Assembly (NCBI GenBank): GCA_946477855.1
Contig: CAMKZU010000001.1
Location: forward strand, 1 to 64,000
DNA: 64,000 bases
Source of the DNA: an uncultured Lactobacillus sp.
GTDB taxonomy: Bacteria; Bacillota; Bacilli; Lactobacillales; Lactobacillaceae
Reading direction: 5' to 3'
Positions 32,910 to 40,964 of this stretch are shown here, piece after piece (the stretch's first letter is position 1; every line of letters starts with the position of its first letter). The notes below the pieces were generated by a model that saw only the letters and a program-made list of their open reading frames with translations, searched no databases and was not told the DNA's origin. The position numbers and the translations under genes are program-made.

Positions 32910-33737
32910 ATGTATAAGATAAAGAAAATACTTAACGTTAATGTTGTTGTTATTGAACAAGATGGTACAGAGTATATTGCTTTTGGGAAAGGAATAGGAT
33001 ATCATGCAAAAATCAATCAAGTTATACCCGATGAAAAAATAAGCCGTATTTATACTTCAGTAGACAATAGTAAGCAAAATGAGCTAATTCAATCTTTGAA
33101 AAAAATACCTGCAAATATTATTAAAACAACAGAAGAAATTGTTGAATTTGCGGAGAAGTTTTTAAATGAGAAGCTGGATGCAAGTATTTTCTATTCACTT
33201 TCAGATCACTTATATTTTGCCACTCAAAGATTAGAGCAAAATTTAACTCTGGGAAATAGAATATACTTAGAAATGAAAACCTATTTTAAAGATGAATTTA
33301 AAATAGGTATATTCTCACTAAATATTATTGAAAAAAATTTGGGCATCAAAATGCCACAAGAAGAAGCAGCAAATATAGCTTTTCATATTATAAATGCATC
33401 AAGCAAAGATGAAAGTAGTAATGTCTTAGAAATTTCCAGAATGATTGATAACATTTTACAAACTTTACGAGTTATTAGTCACGGAAAGTTAAAGTATGAG
33501 GGAATAAATTATGATCGCTTTGTGACACACATAAAGTTTTTTGCAGAAAGATATATAAATGATCAAATGTTTGCGGATGACCCTACTTTACTCGAAAAGG
33601 TGTCTGATTTATATCCCGAAGCAAGTAAAATTGCTTTTAAACTAAAGCAAACTTTAGAAGTGATATATACCAAAAGAATTTCAAAGGAAGAATTAGCTTA
33701 TCTTATTATTCATATTCACAGAGTAATGATGTATTAA
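32910..33737 (+). CDS. licT: LicT/BglG-family transcription antiterminator
   Basis: A 275-residue RNA-binding regulator. It has an N-terminal CAT domain (about 1-55; MYKIKKILNVNVVVIEQDGTEYIAFGKGIG) and two PRD domains (about 65-170 and 170-275) with the conserved histidines expected to be phosphorylated by PTS proteins (SLSDHLYFAT, AFHIIN, FVTHIKFFAER, IIHIHR). It should stabilise the RAT in its own leader when beta-glucosides are present. It lies six bases before bglP. The ribosome-binding site is weak (AGTGG). Confidence 0.93.
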   Translation: MYKIKKILNVNVVVIEQDGTEYIAFGKGIGYHAKINQVIPDEKISRIYTSVDNSKQNELIQSLKKIPANIIKTTEEIVEFAEKFLNEKLDASIFYSLSDHLYFATQRLEQNLTLGNRIYLEMKTYFKDEFKIGIFSLNIIEKNLGIKMPQEEAANIAFHIINASSKDESSNVLEISRMIDNILQTLRVISHGKLKYEGINYDRFVTHIKFFAERYINDQMFADDPTLLEKVSDLYPEASKIAFKLKQTLEVIYTKRISKEELAYLIIHIHRVMMY

Positions 33738-33749
33738 AGGAGAATGTAT

Positions 33750-35621
33750 ATGAGAAGCAATAAAGAAGTGACTAATTTAATAGTTGAAAATATTGGAGGG
33801 GCAAATAATATTTCAAGTATGTATCATTGTGCCACCCGCATTCGCTTTAATCTAAAAGATAAAACGAAATTCAACTATCAGTTTTTAAGAGAACAACCAG
33901 AAATTTTAGGCGCGGTCCAGTCTGGGGAAGAGTCACAAGTTATAATTGGTGCAAAAGTTGGTGAATATTTTAGGCAAATTCAAAAAGATTACCATATTTC
34001 AAGTGAAAATGAAGAGTCTAACAATATCGAAAAAAATAAAGTCGGCTGGTTTAGGCGATTAATTAATGTTCTAGTGGGAATAATGGCTCCAATCATCACT
34101 GCTTTAATAGCTGGTGGTATGTTTAAAGTTATTATTTCTGTACTGACTACTTTTAACCTAATTTCTATAAAATCTCAAAGCTATGCAGTTCTGAGCTTTA
34201 TGGCTGATGCAGTCTTTTACTTTTTACCTGTAATGCTGGCAGTAAGTGCTGCTGAGTATTTTAAAACCAATAAGTTCTTGTCCATTGCAATTGCTGGTGT
34301 GTTATTGCACCCTAATTGGGCTGCCATGGTAGCTGCAGGCAAGCCTGTTGCACTTTTTGGCATCCCAGTTACTTTAGCTTCATACAGCAGCACTGTAATT
34401 CCAATAATTCTCTGCATTTGGATTCAGTCATACGTTGAAAAATTTGCAGAAAAAGTTTCACCAAATGTTATCAAAACCATGCTAAAGCCATTACTTATAT
34501 TCTTAATTATGGCGCCACTTGCTTTAATTCTAATAGGACCAATAGGATCTTGGTTAGGTAATTTATTGGCGCTTTTAGTTAACACACTTAACAAATATGT
34601 ACCTTGGCTAGTGCCAACTCTTATGGGCACCTTCACCCCACTTCTGGTTATGGTAGGTATGCATGTGGCTCTGACACCTCTAGCCTCTCTGGGATTTGCC
34701 AGTGCAGCAAGAAGTGAAAACGTGCAGGGACCTGGTATGCTTGCTTCAAATATAGCTCAGGCTGGCTGTTCTTTTGCAATTGCGGTAAAAGACAAAACTC
34801 CTAGAAACAGACAAATTGCAACGTCAGCAGGAATTACTGCCCTTTCTGGTATTACCGAACCTGCACTTTATGGTGTCACCTTAAAATACAAGCGTGCTCT
34901 ATATGCAGTTATGGCAGCAGGTGGAATTGCCGGTTTTTATGCTGGGATTACCAAAGTTGTTCGCTATTCTTTTGGCTCGCCTGGTATTTTCACTATTGTA
35001 AACTTTATTGGTAAGCCGGGGAATTTCGTTAATGCAATTATAACTGGGGTTTTAGGCTTTGTATTAGCTTTTGTTTTTACTTACCTATTTGTCAAAATCG
35101 ATCAGCCTTTGACCAAAAGCAATTTAGAAAATAGCACAGGAAATATAATAACTAGTAACAATATTGATAATTCTGAAGAAGTTGTCAGTGCACCTGTTGA
35201 TGGTAAAGTCGTTGCTCTAGATCAAGTGAATGATGAAGTCTTTTCTTCTGAATCTTTGGGTTCAGGAGTTGGAATTATTCCAATCAGTGATTTGATAGTT
35301 TCACCAGTAAATGGAAAGATCACAGTTGCATATAAAACAGGTCATGCCATTGGAATTACCACCCCTCTTGGTAATGAATATCTAATTCACATTGGCATAA
35401 ATACTGTTAACCTTAAAGGAAAGCACTTCAAAGTTCTTACTAAAGAGGGACAAGAAGTCAAAAAAGGTGATCCTCTAGTTCAAGTTGATTTTGAAGCTAT
35501 CAAAAAAGAGGGCTATGATCCAACAGTAATGGTCATTGCTTTAGACAAAAAGAATGACCAATTAACCTTCTTTTCTAAAGATAATGTCACAATTGACAAT
35601 GAAATTTTCAAAATCAATTAA
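33750..35621 (+). CDS. bglP: PTS beta-glucoside-specific EIIBCA
   Basis: A 623-residue permease of the Glc family. Domain order is EIIB (phospho-Cys27 in HCATRIRF), EIIC with about eight to ten membrane segments (about 100-450), and EIIA (phospho-His in LIHIGINTVNLKG). It imports and phosphorylates a beta-glucoside. I chose the third-codon ATG at 33750: AAAGGAG is only four bases from the first ATG. Unlike the second bgl operon, no phospho-beta-glucosidase gene follows; a terminator does. Confidence 0.93.
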   Translation: MRSNKEVTNLIVENIGGANNISSMYHCATRIRFNLKDKTKFNYQFLREQPEILGAVQSGEESQVIIGAKVGEYFRQIQKDYHISSENEESNNIEKNKVGWFRRLINVLVGIMAPIITALIAGGMFKVIISVLTTFNLISIKSQSYAVLSFMADAVFYFLPVMLAVSAAEYFKTNKFLSIAIAGVLLHPNWAAMVAAGKPVALFGIPVTLASYSSTVIPIILCIWIQSYVEKFAEKVSPNVIKTMLKPLLIFLIMAPLALILIGPIGSWLGNLLALLVNTLNKYVPWLVPTLMGTFTPLLVMVGMHVALTPLASLGFASAARSENVQGPGMLASNIAQAGCSFAIAVKDKTPRNRQIATSAGITALSGITEPALYGVTLKYKRALYAVMAAGGIAGFYAGITKVVRYSFGSPGIFTIVNFIGKPGNFVNAIITGVLGFVLAFVFTYLFVKIDQPLTKSNLENSTGNIITSNNIDNSEEVVSAPVDGKVVALDQVNDEVFSSESLGSGVGIIPISDLIVSPVNGKITVAYKTGHAIGITTPLGNEYLIHIGINTVNLKGKHFKVLTKEGQEVKKGDPLVQVDFEAIKKEGYDPTVMVIALDKKNDQLTFFSKDNVTIDNEIFKIN

Positions 35622-35651
35622 AATGTAATTTAACGAACACAGAAAAAAGCA

Positions 35652-35684
35652 TAATTCTTAGAAGTGAATTATGCTTTTTGATTA
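35652..35684. terminator. Bidirectional terminator between bglP and the SLAP membrane gene
   Basis: AAAAAGCATAATTC and GAATTATGCTTTTT form a perfect stem with A and T tracts. It serves plus-strand bglP and minus-strand SLAP transcripts. Confidence 0.85.
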
Positions 35685-35686
35685 TC

Positions 35687-37320
35687 TTAAAAGTTTGCTT
35701 TCTTAACAAATCTATTTTTATCTACAATGTAATATTTTTTATTTTTAATTTTGATGGGATCACCATATGTTTTTGCTGTTGAACCTTTTTTCAAAACTTT
35801 CTTATTCTGGCGATCACCATATTGATTATAAATGTAGGCATTATGTTTTAATTTACGGACTACAGGATCAACATTACCGGCAGCAATGTAATATTTTATG
35901 TTGCTATTGCCCTTATCATTTAGAACGTAAAAATTGCGTCCGCTGATAGTCGTTTTACCATAGGTCATTAGTTTCGAACCAATTTTTAAAATAATTTGGT
36001 TTGCACGAGTACCAGTATTGTCATAAAGATAAGCATTGTGCATCAACACTACAGTCTTTTCGCTGCTTGAACCGTTATTATTGTTTTCGTCTTTGTCCTT
36101 ATTTTCATCATTATTTTCCACTGGATTTGTCGGCTCAACCGGAACGGGATTAGGAGCAGGATAATTATTGTCGGTATCATCTGGTGGTGTTACTAGTTTT
36201 TTCCAAGTATAAGCACCCGGCTTAAGAGATCCATCTTGACTTTTTTGGATTAATTCAGCAGTAGTTAGTTGAGGTTCGTTATTATTATTGATTAATCGCC
36301 ATTTGTTGATAAAGTTCTCTTTATTCGGTGTTTTTTCAGGATTCGGTTGCCCCAAAGCCACATAGGTACTTAATTTTGTTACACCATATCTCTTATTCTT
36401 TTTTATTTCATTGTGAACGTATTTCCACAGATCAAGTATTGGGTATAAACTTGTAGCTAAAACTGAAATCCATAATTTGAATGCAACAATGTTCTTAGTT
36501 ATAAGATAACAAATATAGAAAGAATTTTGTACAGGTTGAATTTGTACGGGTTGAGACTGAATAATAGAATATAAGCCAATAAGACTTACTGACATAACTA
36601 AAAAATTTTTTGTACACATTACTATTGCTTCTGAATAATTTTTTGAGATTTTTTGAGATTTTGTCAAGGAGTATACATATGTCATTACTGCAAATACATA
36701 CAAAAGAACTTCAAAGACCAATAGTATGATTGTGTCAGTTAAATTTTCCATACTAAAACTAACATCGACAATATTTATTTTTGCTTTAAAAACAAAAAAC
36801 GAAATTATCGAGACAATACTAATGAATAATACCGTTATTCTATTAAACGATTTTTCTGCATCTGGTTTTTTAACTTTAAAGTCTACATTTAAAGATAAAG
36901 AATTATCTGTAATAAAATTCCCAAATTTTAAGAATGTCCATGAAAGAAATATAGAAAAAGCAATATATACAATTGAGTATACAAACATTACACACCAATA
37001 ATAATCTTTTCTGAAGACTTGCTTTATTAGCTTTACCAAAAATTCAAATGAAAGAATAGCAAAAATTAATCCAAAAAATAAGCCAAACAGGGTAGAAAGA
37101 ATCTCTACAATTACTATAAACGAAGAGTCTTTATTTTTTTGTTTGTTAAGCTTTTTAAAAGCAAATAATAATCAGTTATACAAATAATCATAACTATAAA
37201 AAAATACTTAAAGATATAACTAATCGGTATGCATAAAAGCAAAATGACTGCAAGACAAATTAAAGGTATTGCGCATATGTGTTTCAAAATAGAATTATTT
37301 TTTCTTCTCAAACGTTTCAT
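35687..37320 (-). pseudogene. Multi-TM membrane protein with C-terminal SLAP domain, frameshifted at an A7 tract
   Basis: Two ORFs look like one gene. The first (37114-37320, 68 aa, good AGAGGATAAATAAA ribosome-binding site) has two membrane segments and stops just after CAAAAAAAT. A -1 shift, or one extra A, in that A7 tract continues directly into the second frame (IVIVEILSTLFGLFFGLIFA...). That frame has no ribosome-binding site and no conventional start before a TTG at 37039. The joined protein would be about 544 aa: roughly eight membrane segments, an Asn/Pro/Asp-rich linker, then one SLAP block (LMHNAYLYD...FVKKANF) close to those of the giant adhesin. It could be a phase-variable gene, a programmed frameshift, a pseudogene or a sequence error. 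Topology by positive-inside is not fully consistent. Confidence 0.72.
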
Positions 37321-37617
37321 TTTATTTATCCTCTTTAGAAATTAATTTATGATAACAGATTAAAATCAGGATAGTCTATTAATATTTATTATCTTTAGTT
37401 TGGTATTGTTAATTAATTTATTATGTTTATATACAATTTAGTATTTCATATAAAAGTATGTGGTATACTTTCACTAATAATAGTGGTTACAACGAGTACT
37501 ATTATGATTTCAATGACATTATATAAAACCTATACTTGACAATTTAATAAAAGTGAGAAAATTAAACATAAAAATAAAACAATTGGAAAAATTTCCCAAA
37601 AAAGTAGGAGTAAATTT

Positions 37618-38166
37618 ATTGATAATATTAAATATTTTGAATACGATTGTACTTTTAACGAAATATTTGAAGATGACATACAAATAGAAATTAATAATGT
37701 ATTACAATCTTTTGATGAATATCAGAAGATTAAAAAATTTAAAGTTTTTTATTTTCCCAGTAAAAAAACATTAATTGTGCGTGCTCCATCTCAAATTAGT
37801 AATAATTTTATTGAAGCTGTCAAAAGCTGTTTTTCTCAAAAAGTTAATATTCAAGGTACAATGAATTATCCGTTCGATAAACTGCAAAAAAAAGCCAGAA
37901 GTATGCGCGGCTTATATTTTTCTGTTAAACAAACCAATATATCTTCAAAACATTTTTTTGGTCCAAAAGTTGAAAGTGACAAAGAAGCTTCAAAGGCCAT
38001 AAACAATAACAAAGCTACCTATTTGATGTTAAAAATAGATATTTTAAAGAAGAGTAGAACTATAGGTTTCTCAAAAAAAGTTACACTCGTGTTATACAAT
38101 GTTTCCTTAAAAGACTCTTATCTTCAAATAACAAGCGACGTGCTTCACGCTATCAAGTTATGGTGA
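37618..38166 (+). CDS. Hypothetical protein, apparent ATT start
   Basis: I do not recognise this gene. The track starts it at 37777, but the same frame is open upstream (IDNIKYFEYDCTFNEIF...). AGTAGGAG is spaced seven bases before an in-frame ATT at 37618, giving 182 residues. No ATG, GTG or TTG exists in frame between the TGA at 37537 and 37777. An earlier ATG at 37504 is cut off by that TGA. The protein is soluble, Lys/Asn-rich, with mixed alpha/beta character and no signal peptide. It converges on and overlaps the end of the broken minus-strand gene by 14 bases. Either ATT initiation or a mutated ATG is possible. Confidence 0.5.
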   Translation: MDNIKYFEYDCTFNEIFEDDIQIEINNVLQSFDEYQKIKKFKVFYFPSKKTLIVRAPSQISNNFIEAVKSCFSQKVNIQGTMNYPFDKLQKKARSMRGLYFSVKQTNISSKHFFGPKVESDKEASKAINNNKATYLMLKIDILKKSRTIGFSKKVTLVLYNVSLKDSYLQITSDVLHAIKLW

Positions 38167-39010
38167 TGTAGATAAAGTTATTTATTATTTTTTTAAGAGC
38201 CTTTTTGTCATCAACAGTAGTTACTGTTAAAGAGTTAGTTTCGAAATCGATATCTAATTTTGTATCTGATTTATCATTCTCCATTATCAATGTTTTAATG
38301 TCAAGTTTTCTGTCAAAAACTATATCATTTTTATTCAAAGACATATCCTTAACAATATATTTATAAAGTGGACAGTAATTTTTCATTTCTATTCTTGAAG
38401 ATAATGCTGTGCCTTTAAAATCTATATTTTCATTTTTTTTTAAAATCGTATAATTCAGGAGTTAAATTACTTATTATTTCTACAACTCTTATAAAAATAT
38501 CAGTAACGGTATTTGAGTCATTATCTGAAACAGAAGTATCAAATGACAAAAATAATTGTGGACTCGAATCATCTAAGTATTTGCTTAATGAGATAAATAT
38601 TGGAATATGTTCAATATTAATTTTTATTTCTATAGTTTCTGCAATTTGCTCTATATGCTCTAAATAAAAATTTTTATTTTTTTCCAATTCTTTTATAAGT
38701 CTGTTGCTAATATTCTGCAAATTAAAATCAGTTGCATAATATGCTTTATATTCATCTTTAAAAATAACGGTATCATTCTTTGCGTGTGCATATATTTTTC
38801 TTAAGAATAAAAAAATCCTTTTTGAATTATTATATAGATATGAAAAAAGCGTATATATTACTGGCGCTATTTTCAATAGAATCATGAAACTAATAAAAAA
38901 GTTTATTTTTTTATTTGTCTGTATTTCTGTATGAACTATTGATATTATTGTGAATATAAGAATTACTACTGAAACAAGTAAGCCAAGATCATGTAAGCGT
39001 TTTTTAACAT
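38153..39010 (-). pseudogene. Two-TM hypothetical protein broken at two poly-A tracts
   Basis: Three reading-frame pieces join into one protein of about 285 aa. AAAGGAG precedes ATG at 39010 (MLK), and the frame is lost at an A6 tract; one more A restores MLKKRLHDLGLLVSVVILIFTIISIV... into the ORF at 38885. That ORF ends at an A9 tract (38433-38441); one A fewer carries it through NENIDFKGTALSSRIE into the ORF at 38386. Two N-terminal membrane segments are followed by a cytoplasmic domain rich in Ile/Asp/Lys. No family recognised. The internal ORF starts lack ribosome-binding sites, which supports the joined model. Confidence 0.62.
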
Positions 39011-39131
39011 TGTTTTTCTCCTTTTAATCTATTTTTTTAAAAAAGCTTTAATATATTTGAATCAAAAATTTTTAAATAAATATTAGTCATTAGACTTTAA
39101 TTATATAATACTTTAAATATTTATTTCATGA

Positions 39132-39425
39132 CTATTTTATCTGAATAGCCTGATATAAAATGTGCGAAATTTTCTTTAATTTGATAGAACATTCCAGAAT
39201 AACATTGCCCACACACCAAGTCACGTTCTTAGCTAATGTTATTTCTTCAGTAACTATTGTCTTATCCATTGTAATAAGGTTATCTACCTTATCAGCTGCT
39301 AAATTGGTTTTATATCTGGCTTAGTGCGCCACAAGCATATTTAAATCTTGTTTGAAAAATACTTTGAGATTTTCTGTTCCATGGGATGCTTTCCACCATA
39401 TGTGCCCTGCCCTATACCCAGAGAG
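39132..39425 (-). pseudogene. Possible decayed coding remnant
   Basis: On the minus strand one frame stays open for about 98 codons with a single TAA (39321-39323), giving LSGYRAGHIWWKASHGTENLKVFFKQDLNMLVAH, a stop, then ARYKTNLAADKVDNLITMDKTIV.... That is long for chance in such AT-rich DNA, and there is no start signal. Origin unknown. The rest of 39011-39774 shows no gene beyond the hairpins listed separately. Confidence 0.3.
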
Positions 39426-39507
39426 CTAATATATTTACGCTAATTGCAAGGACAATTACTTATTCTCTTATTCTATAAAAAAGAAAATTTGTACCGATTT
39501 TGCAGTT

Positions 39508-39545
39508 TCAAACAAAAAAGAAAGTCCAAAATAGACTTTCTTAAG
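39508..39545 (-). terminator. Terminator hairpin of unclear ownership
   Basis: AAGAAAGTC and GACTTTCTT pair and are followed by TTTTTTG on the minus strand. It lies about 160 bases past the tRNA terminator, so it may be a second stop for that transcript or a leftover of a lost gene. Confidence 0.55.
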
Positions 39546-39707
39546 GTAAATAAACTATAAATTATTAAATCTCTGAACACTTGATATTATAGCACTTTTC
39601 AGTACTTAACTATACCAATTTTAAGATATTTTGACTAATCCACCATTGCCAAAAAATTGCACCGAATTTTGCACGTATTGGGATAATTTCAGTTAATTTC
39701 AAAAAAT

Positions 39708-39760
39708 GGCAAAAAATAAAAATGCCTTAGTACCAACACTTCAAGCGAGTTGAAACTAAG
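39708..39760 (-). terminator. Terminator of the tRNA pair
   Basis: CTTAGT and ACTAAG, with an inner TTCAA/TTGAA stem, form a hairpin followed by GGCATTTTTATTTTTT, directly downstream of the tRNA-Gln gene. Confidence 0.7.
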
Positions 39761-39774
39761 ACAAATTACAAAAA

Positions 39775-39846
39775 TTGGGATATCCGGGCTCGAACCGAAA
39801 CATGCAGGAACCAGAAACCTGTGCCTTACCATTTGGCTATATCCCA
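39775..39846 (-). tRNA. tRNA-Gln, anticodon CUG
   Basis: A 72-nt cloverleaf on the minus strand. The acceptor pairs TGGGATA with TATCCCA, and the D arm is GCC...GGC. The anticodon arm CAGGT-TTCTGGT-TCCTG gives anticodon CTG, with a U-U mismatch at the last stem pair. The T arm is TTCGG-TTCGAGC-CCGGA. CCA is not encoded, so it must be added enzymatically. It reads CAG codons and lies eight bases after tRNA-Glu. Confidence 0.85.
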
Positions 39847-39854
39847 GTGTTAAA

Positions 39855-39926
39855 TCACCCGCACGAGAATTGAACTCGTAACTCCACCTTGAGAGGGTGG
39901 CGTCTTAACCATTTGACCAGCGGGCA
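39855..39926 (-). tRNA. tRNA-Glu, anticodon CUC
   Basis: A 72-nt cloverleaf on the minus strand. The anticodon arm CCACC-CTCTCAA-GGTGG gives anticodon CTC. The T arm is ACGAG-TTCAATT-CTCGT. The acceptor TGCCCGC pairs with GCGGGTG, which makes positions 1-72 and 2-71 U-G and G-U wobbles instead of the usual G-C. CCA is not encoded. It reads GAG codons and is the first gene of the two-tRNA transcript. Confidence 0.85.
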
Positions 39927-39941
39927 AAATCAACAGTAATT

Positions 39942-39970
39942 ATTATGCTTGAAGAGACAGTTATTGTCAA
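39942..39970 (-). promoter_or_regulatory. Promoter of the tRNA-Glu/tRNA-Gln operon
   Basis: A perfect TTGACA, a 17-base spacer and CATAAT lie on the minus strand about 15 bases before tRNA-Glu. This is a strong vegetative promoter, so the pair is likely expressed. Confidence 0.82.
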
Positions 39971-40021
39971 GTACTTTCAGTTCAAAAACTAAATTTAACT
40001 AATAAGGTTTTTAGCCCAAAG

Positions 40022-40060
40022 AAAAACTTTCGGAAAGCTTTTCAATCCGGAAGTTTTTTA
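40022..40060 (-). terminator. Terminator of the bglP-bglA-licT operon
   Basis: AAAAACTTCCGG and CCGAAAGTTTTT form an imperfect stem ending in a T run on the minus strand, past the second licT. Confidence 0.7.
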
Positions 40061-40083
40061 TTATTGCCCATATTTTTGACCAA

Positions 40084-40935
40084 CTACACTTTTTTGCAAT
40101 TTTCTTCAACTACTTTGTGTAAATGAACAATCAAGTATATTCTCTCCTGTTTAGTAATCCTCAAGTTAATTTTTTCCCTAATAAACTCATCGAAAGCATT
40201 AATAATTTCAGCCTCCTTAGTCATTTTGGCAGCCAAGTCTTGGTAAAGTCCTTCCTGATCTTCATCAGAAAACAGTTTATTTTCATACACCCTTTCACAA
40301 AAATAATTTAGATGAGTCAAAAATCGTGAATAAGTGAAAGTGTTTTGGTCGATATTGCCACCAATAATCCTTTGAGCTATTTTCTCGAGACTACTCACCA
40401 GCTCAGCTATTTTCCTATTTTTCTGTTGGTCACCAACGTCAACTTCCGCATCCACAAAATGTAAACCAATGCCTGTTGCTTCGCTATACGGTAATAAAAC
40501 ATGCATTTTTTTATTAATCAAATTAACTGCAAATAAACCTATCTGATATTCATTTCTATGGTGAAGTAAGACATCAGGATAGTTGAAATTTTCACCAATA
40601 TTTCCCTCTTTAAATCGCTTTACCACAAAAGAAATATGATCAGCTAACGATAAATAAAGGTAATCTTTAACTTTGATTTGATATTTTTTGGTGGCAAAAT
40701 CTATTATCTCCCTAACCATATTTAGATAAGTTTCGTCTATTGTACTGGCTAGCTGAATAAAGTTTTTCAGCATTTTATTATCGGTTAAGACAAAAATCTT
40801 TTGAATTTCCTCTTTTTTAACAGGATAACCAATTGCTTTATGATAGCCTAGACCCTTGCCCATTAGGATACACTCTGCACCTGATTCATCTAATGCTAAA
40901 ACAAGCGAATTATTCAAAACTTTTAGCACTTTCAT
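40084..40935 (-). CDS. licT: LicT/BglG-family transcription antiterminator (second copy)
   Basis: A 283-residue antiterminator with a CAT RNA-binding domain (MKVLKVLNNSLVLALDESGAECILMGKGLG) and two PRD domains with the conserved His positions (SLADHISF, GLHFVD, FLTHLNYFCER, LIVHLHK). I chose the ATG at 40935, after GGTGGTGAGC, because LicT proteins begin at this MK motif. It is the last gene of the operon and should act on the RAT upstream of bglP at 44422-44447. Both RATs share a 19-base core, so the two LicT proteins may act on both operons. Confidence 0.93.
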   Translation of the reverse strand: MKVLKVLNNSLVLALDESGAECILMGKGLGYHKAIGYPVKKEEIQKIFVLTDNKMLKNFIQLASTIDETYLNMVREIIDFATKKYQIKVKDYLYLSLADHISFVVKRFKEGNIGENFNYPDVLLHHRNEYQIGLFAVNLINKKMHVLLPYSEATGIGLHFVDAEVDVGDQQKNRKIAELVSSLEKIAQRIIGGNIDQNTFTYSRFLTHLNYFCERVYENKLFSDEDQEGLYQDLAAKMTKEAEIINAFDEFIREKINLRITKQERIYLIVHLHKVVEENCKKV

Positions 40936-40964
40936 CAGCTCACCACCTAGTTGCATACTATTGT

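Noticed and set aside
38430-38885. 151-aa ORF as an independent gene
   Set aside because: Its ATG lacks a ribosome-binding site, and the frame joins upstream and downstream pieces through poly-A tracts.
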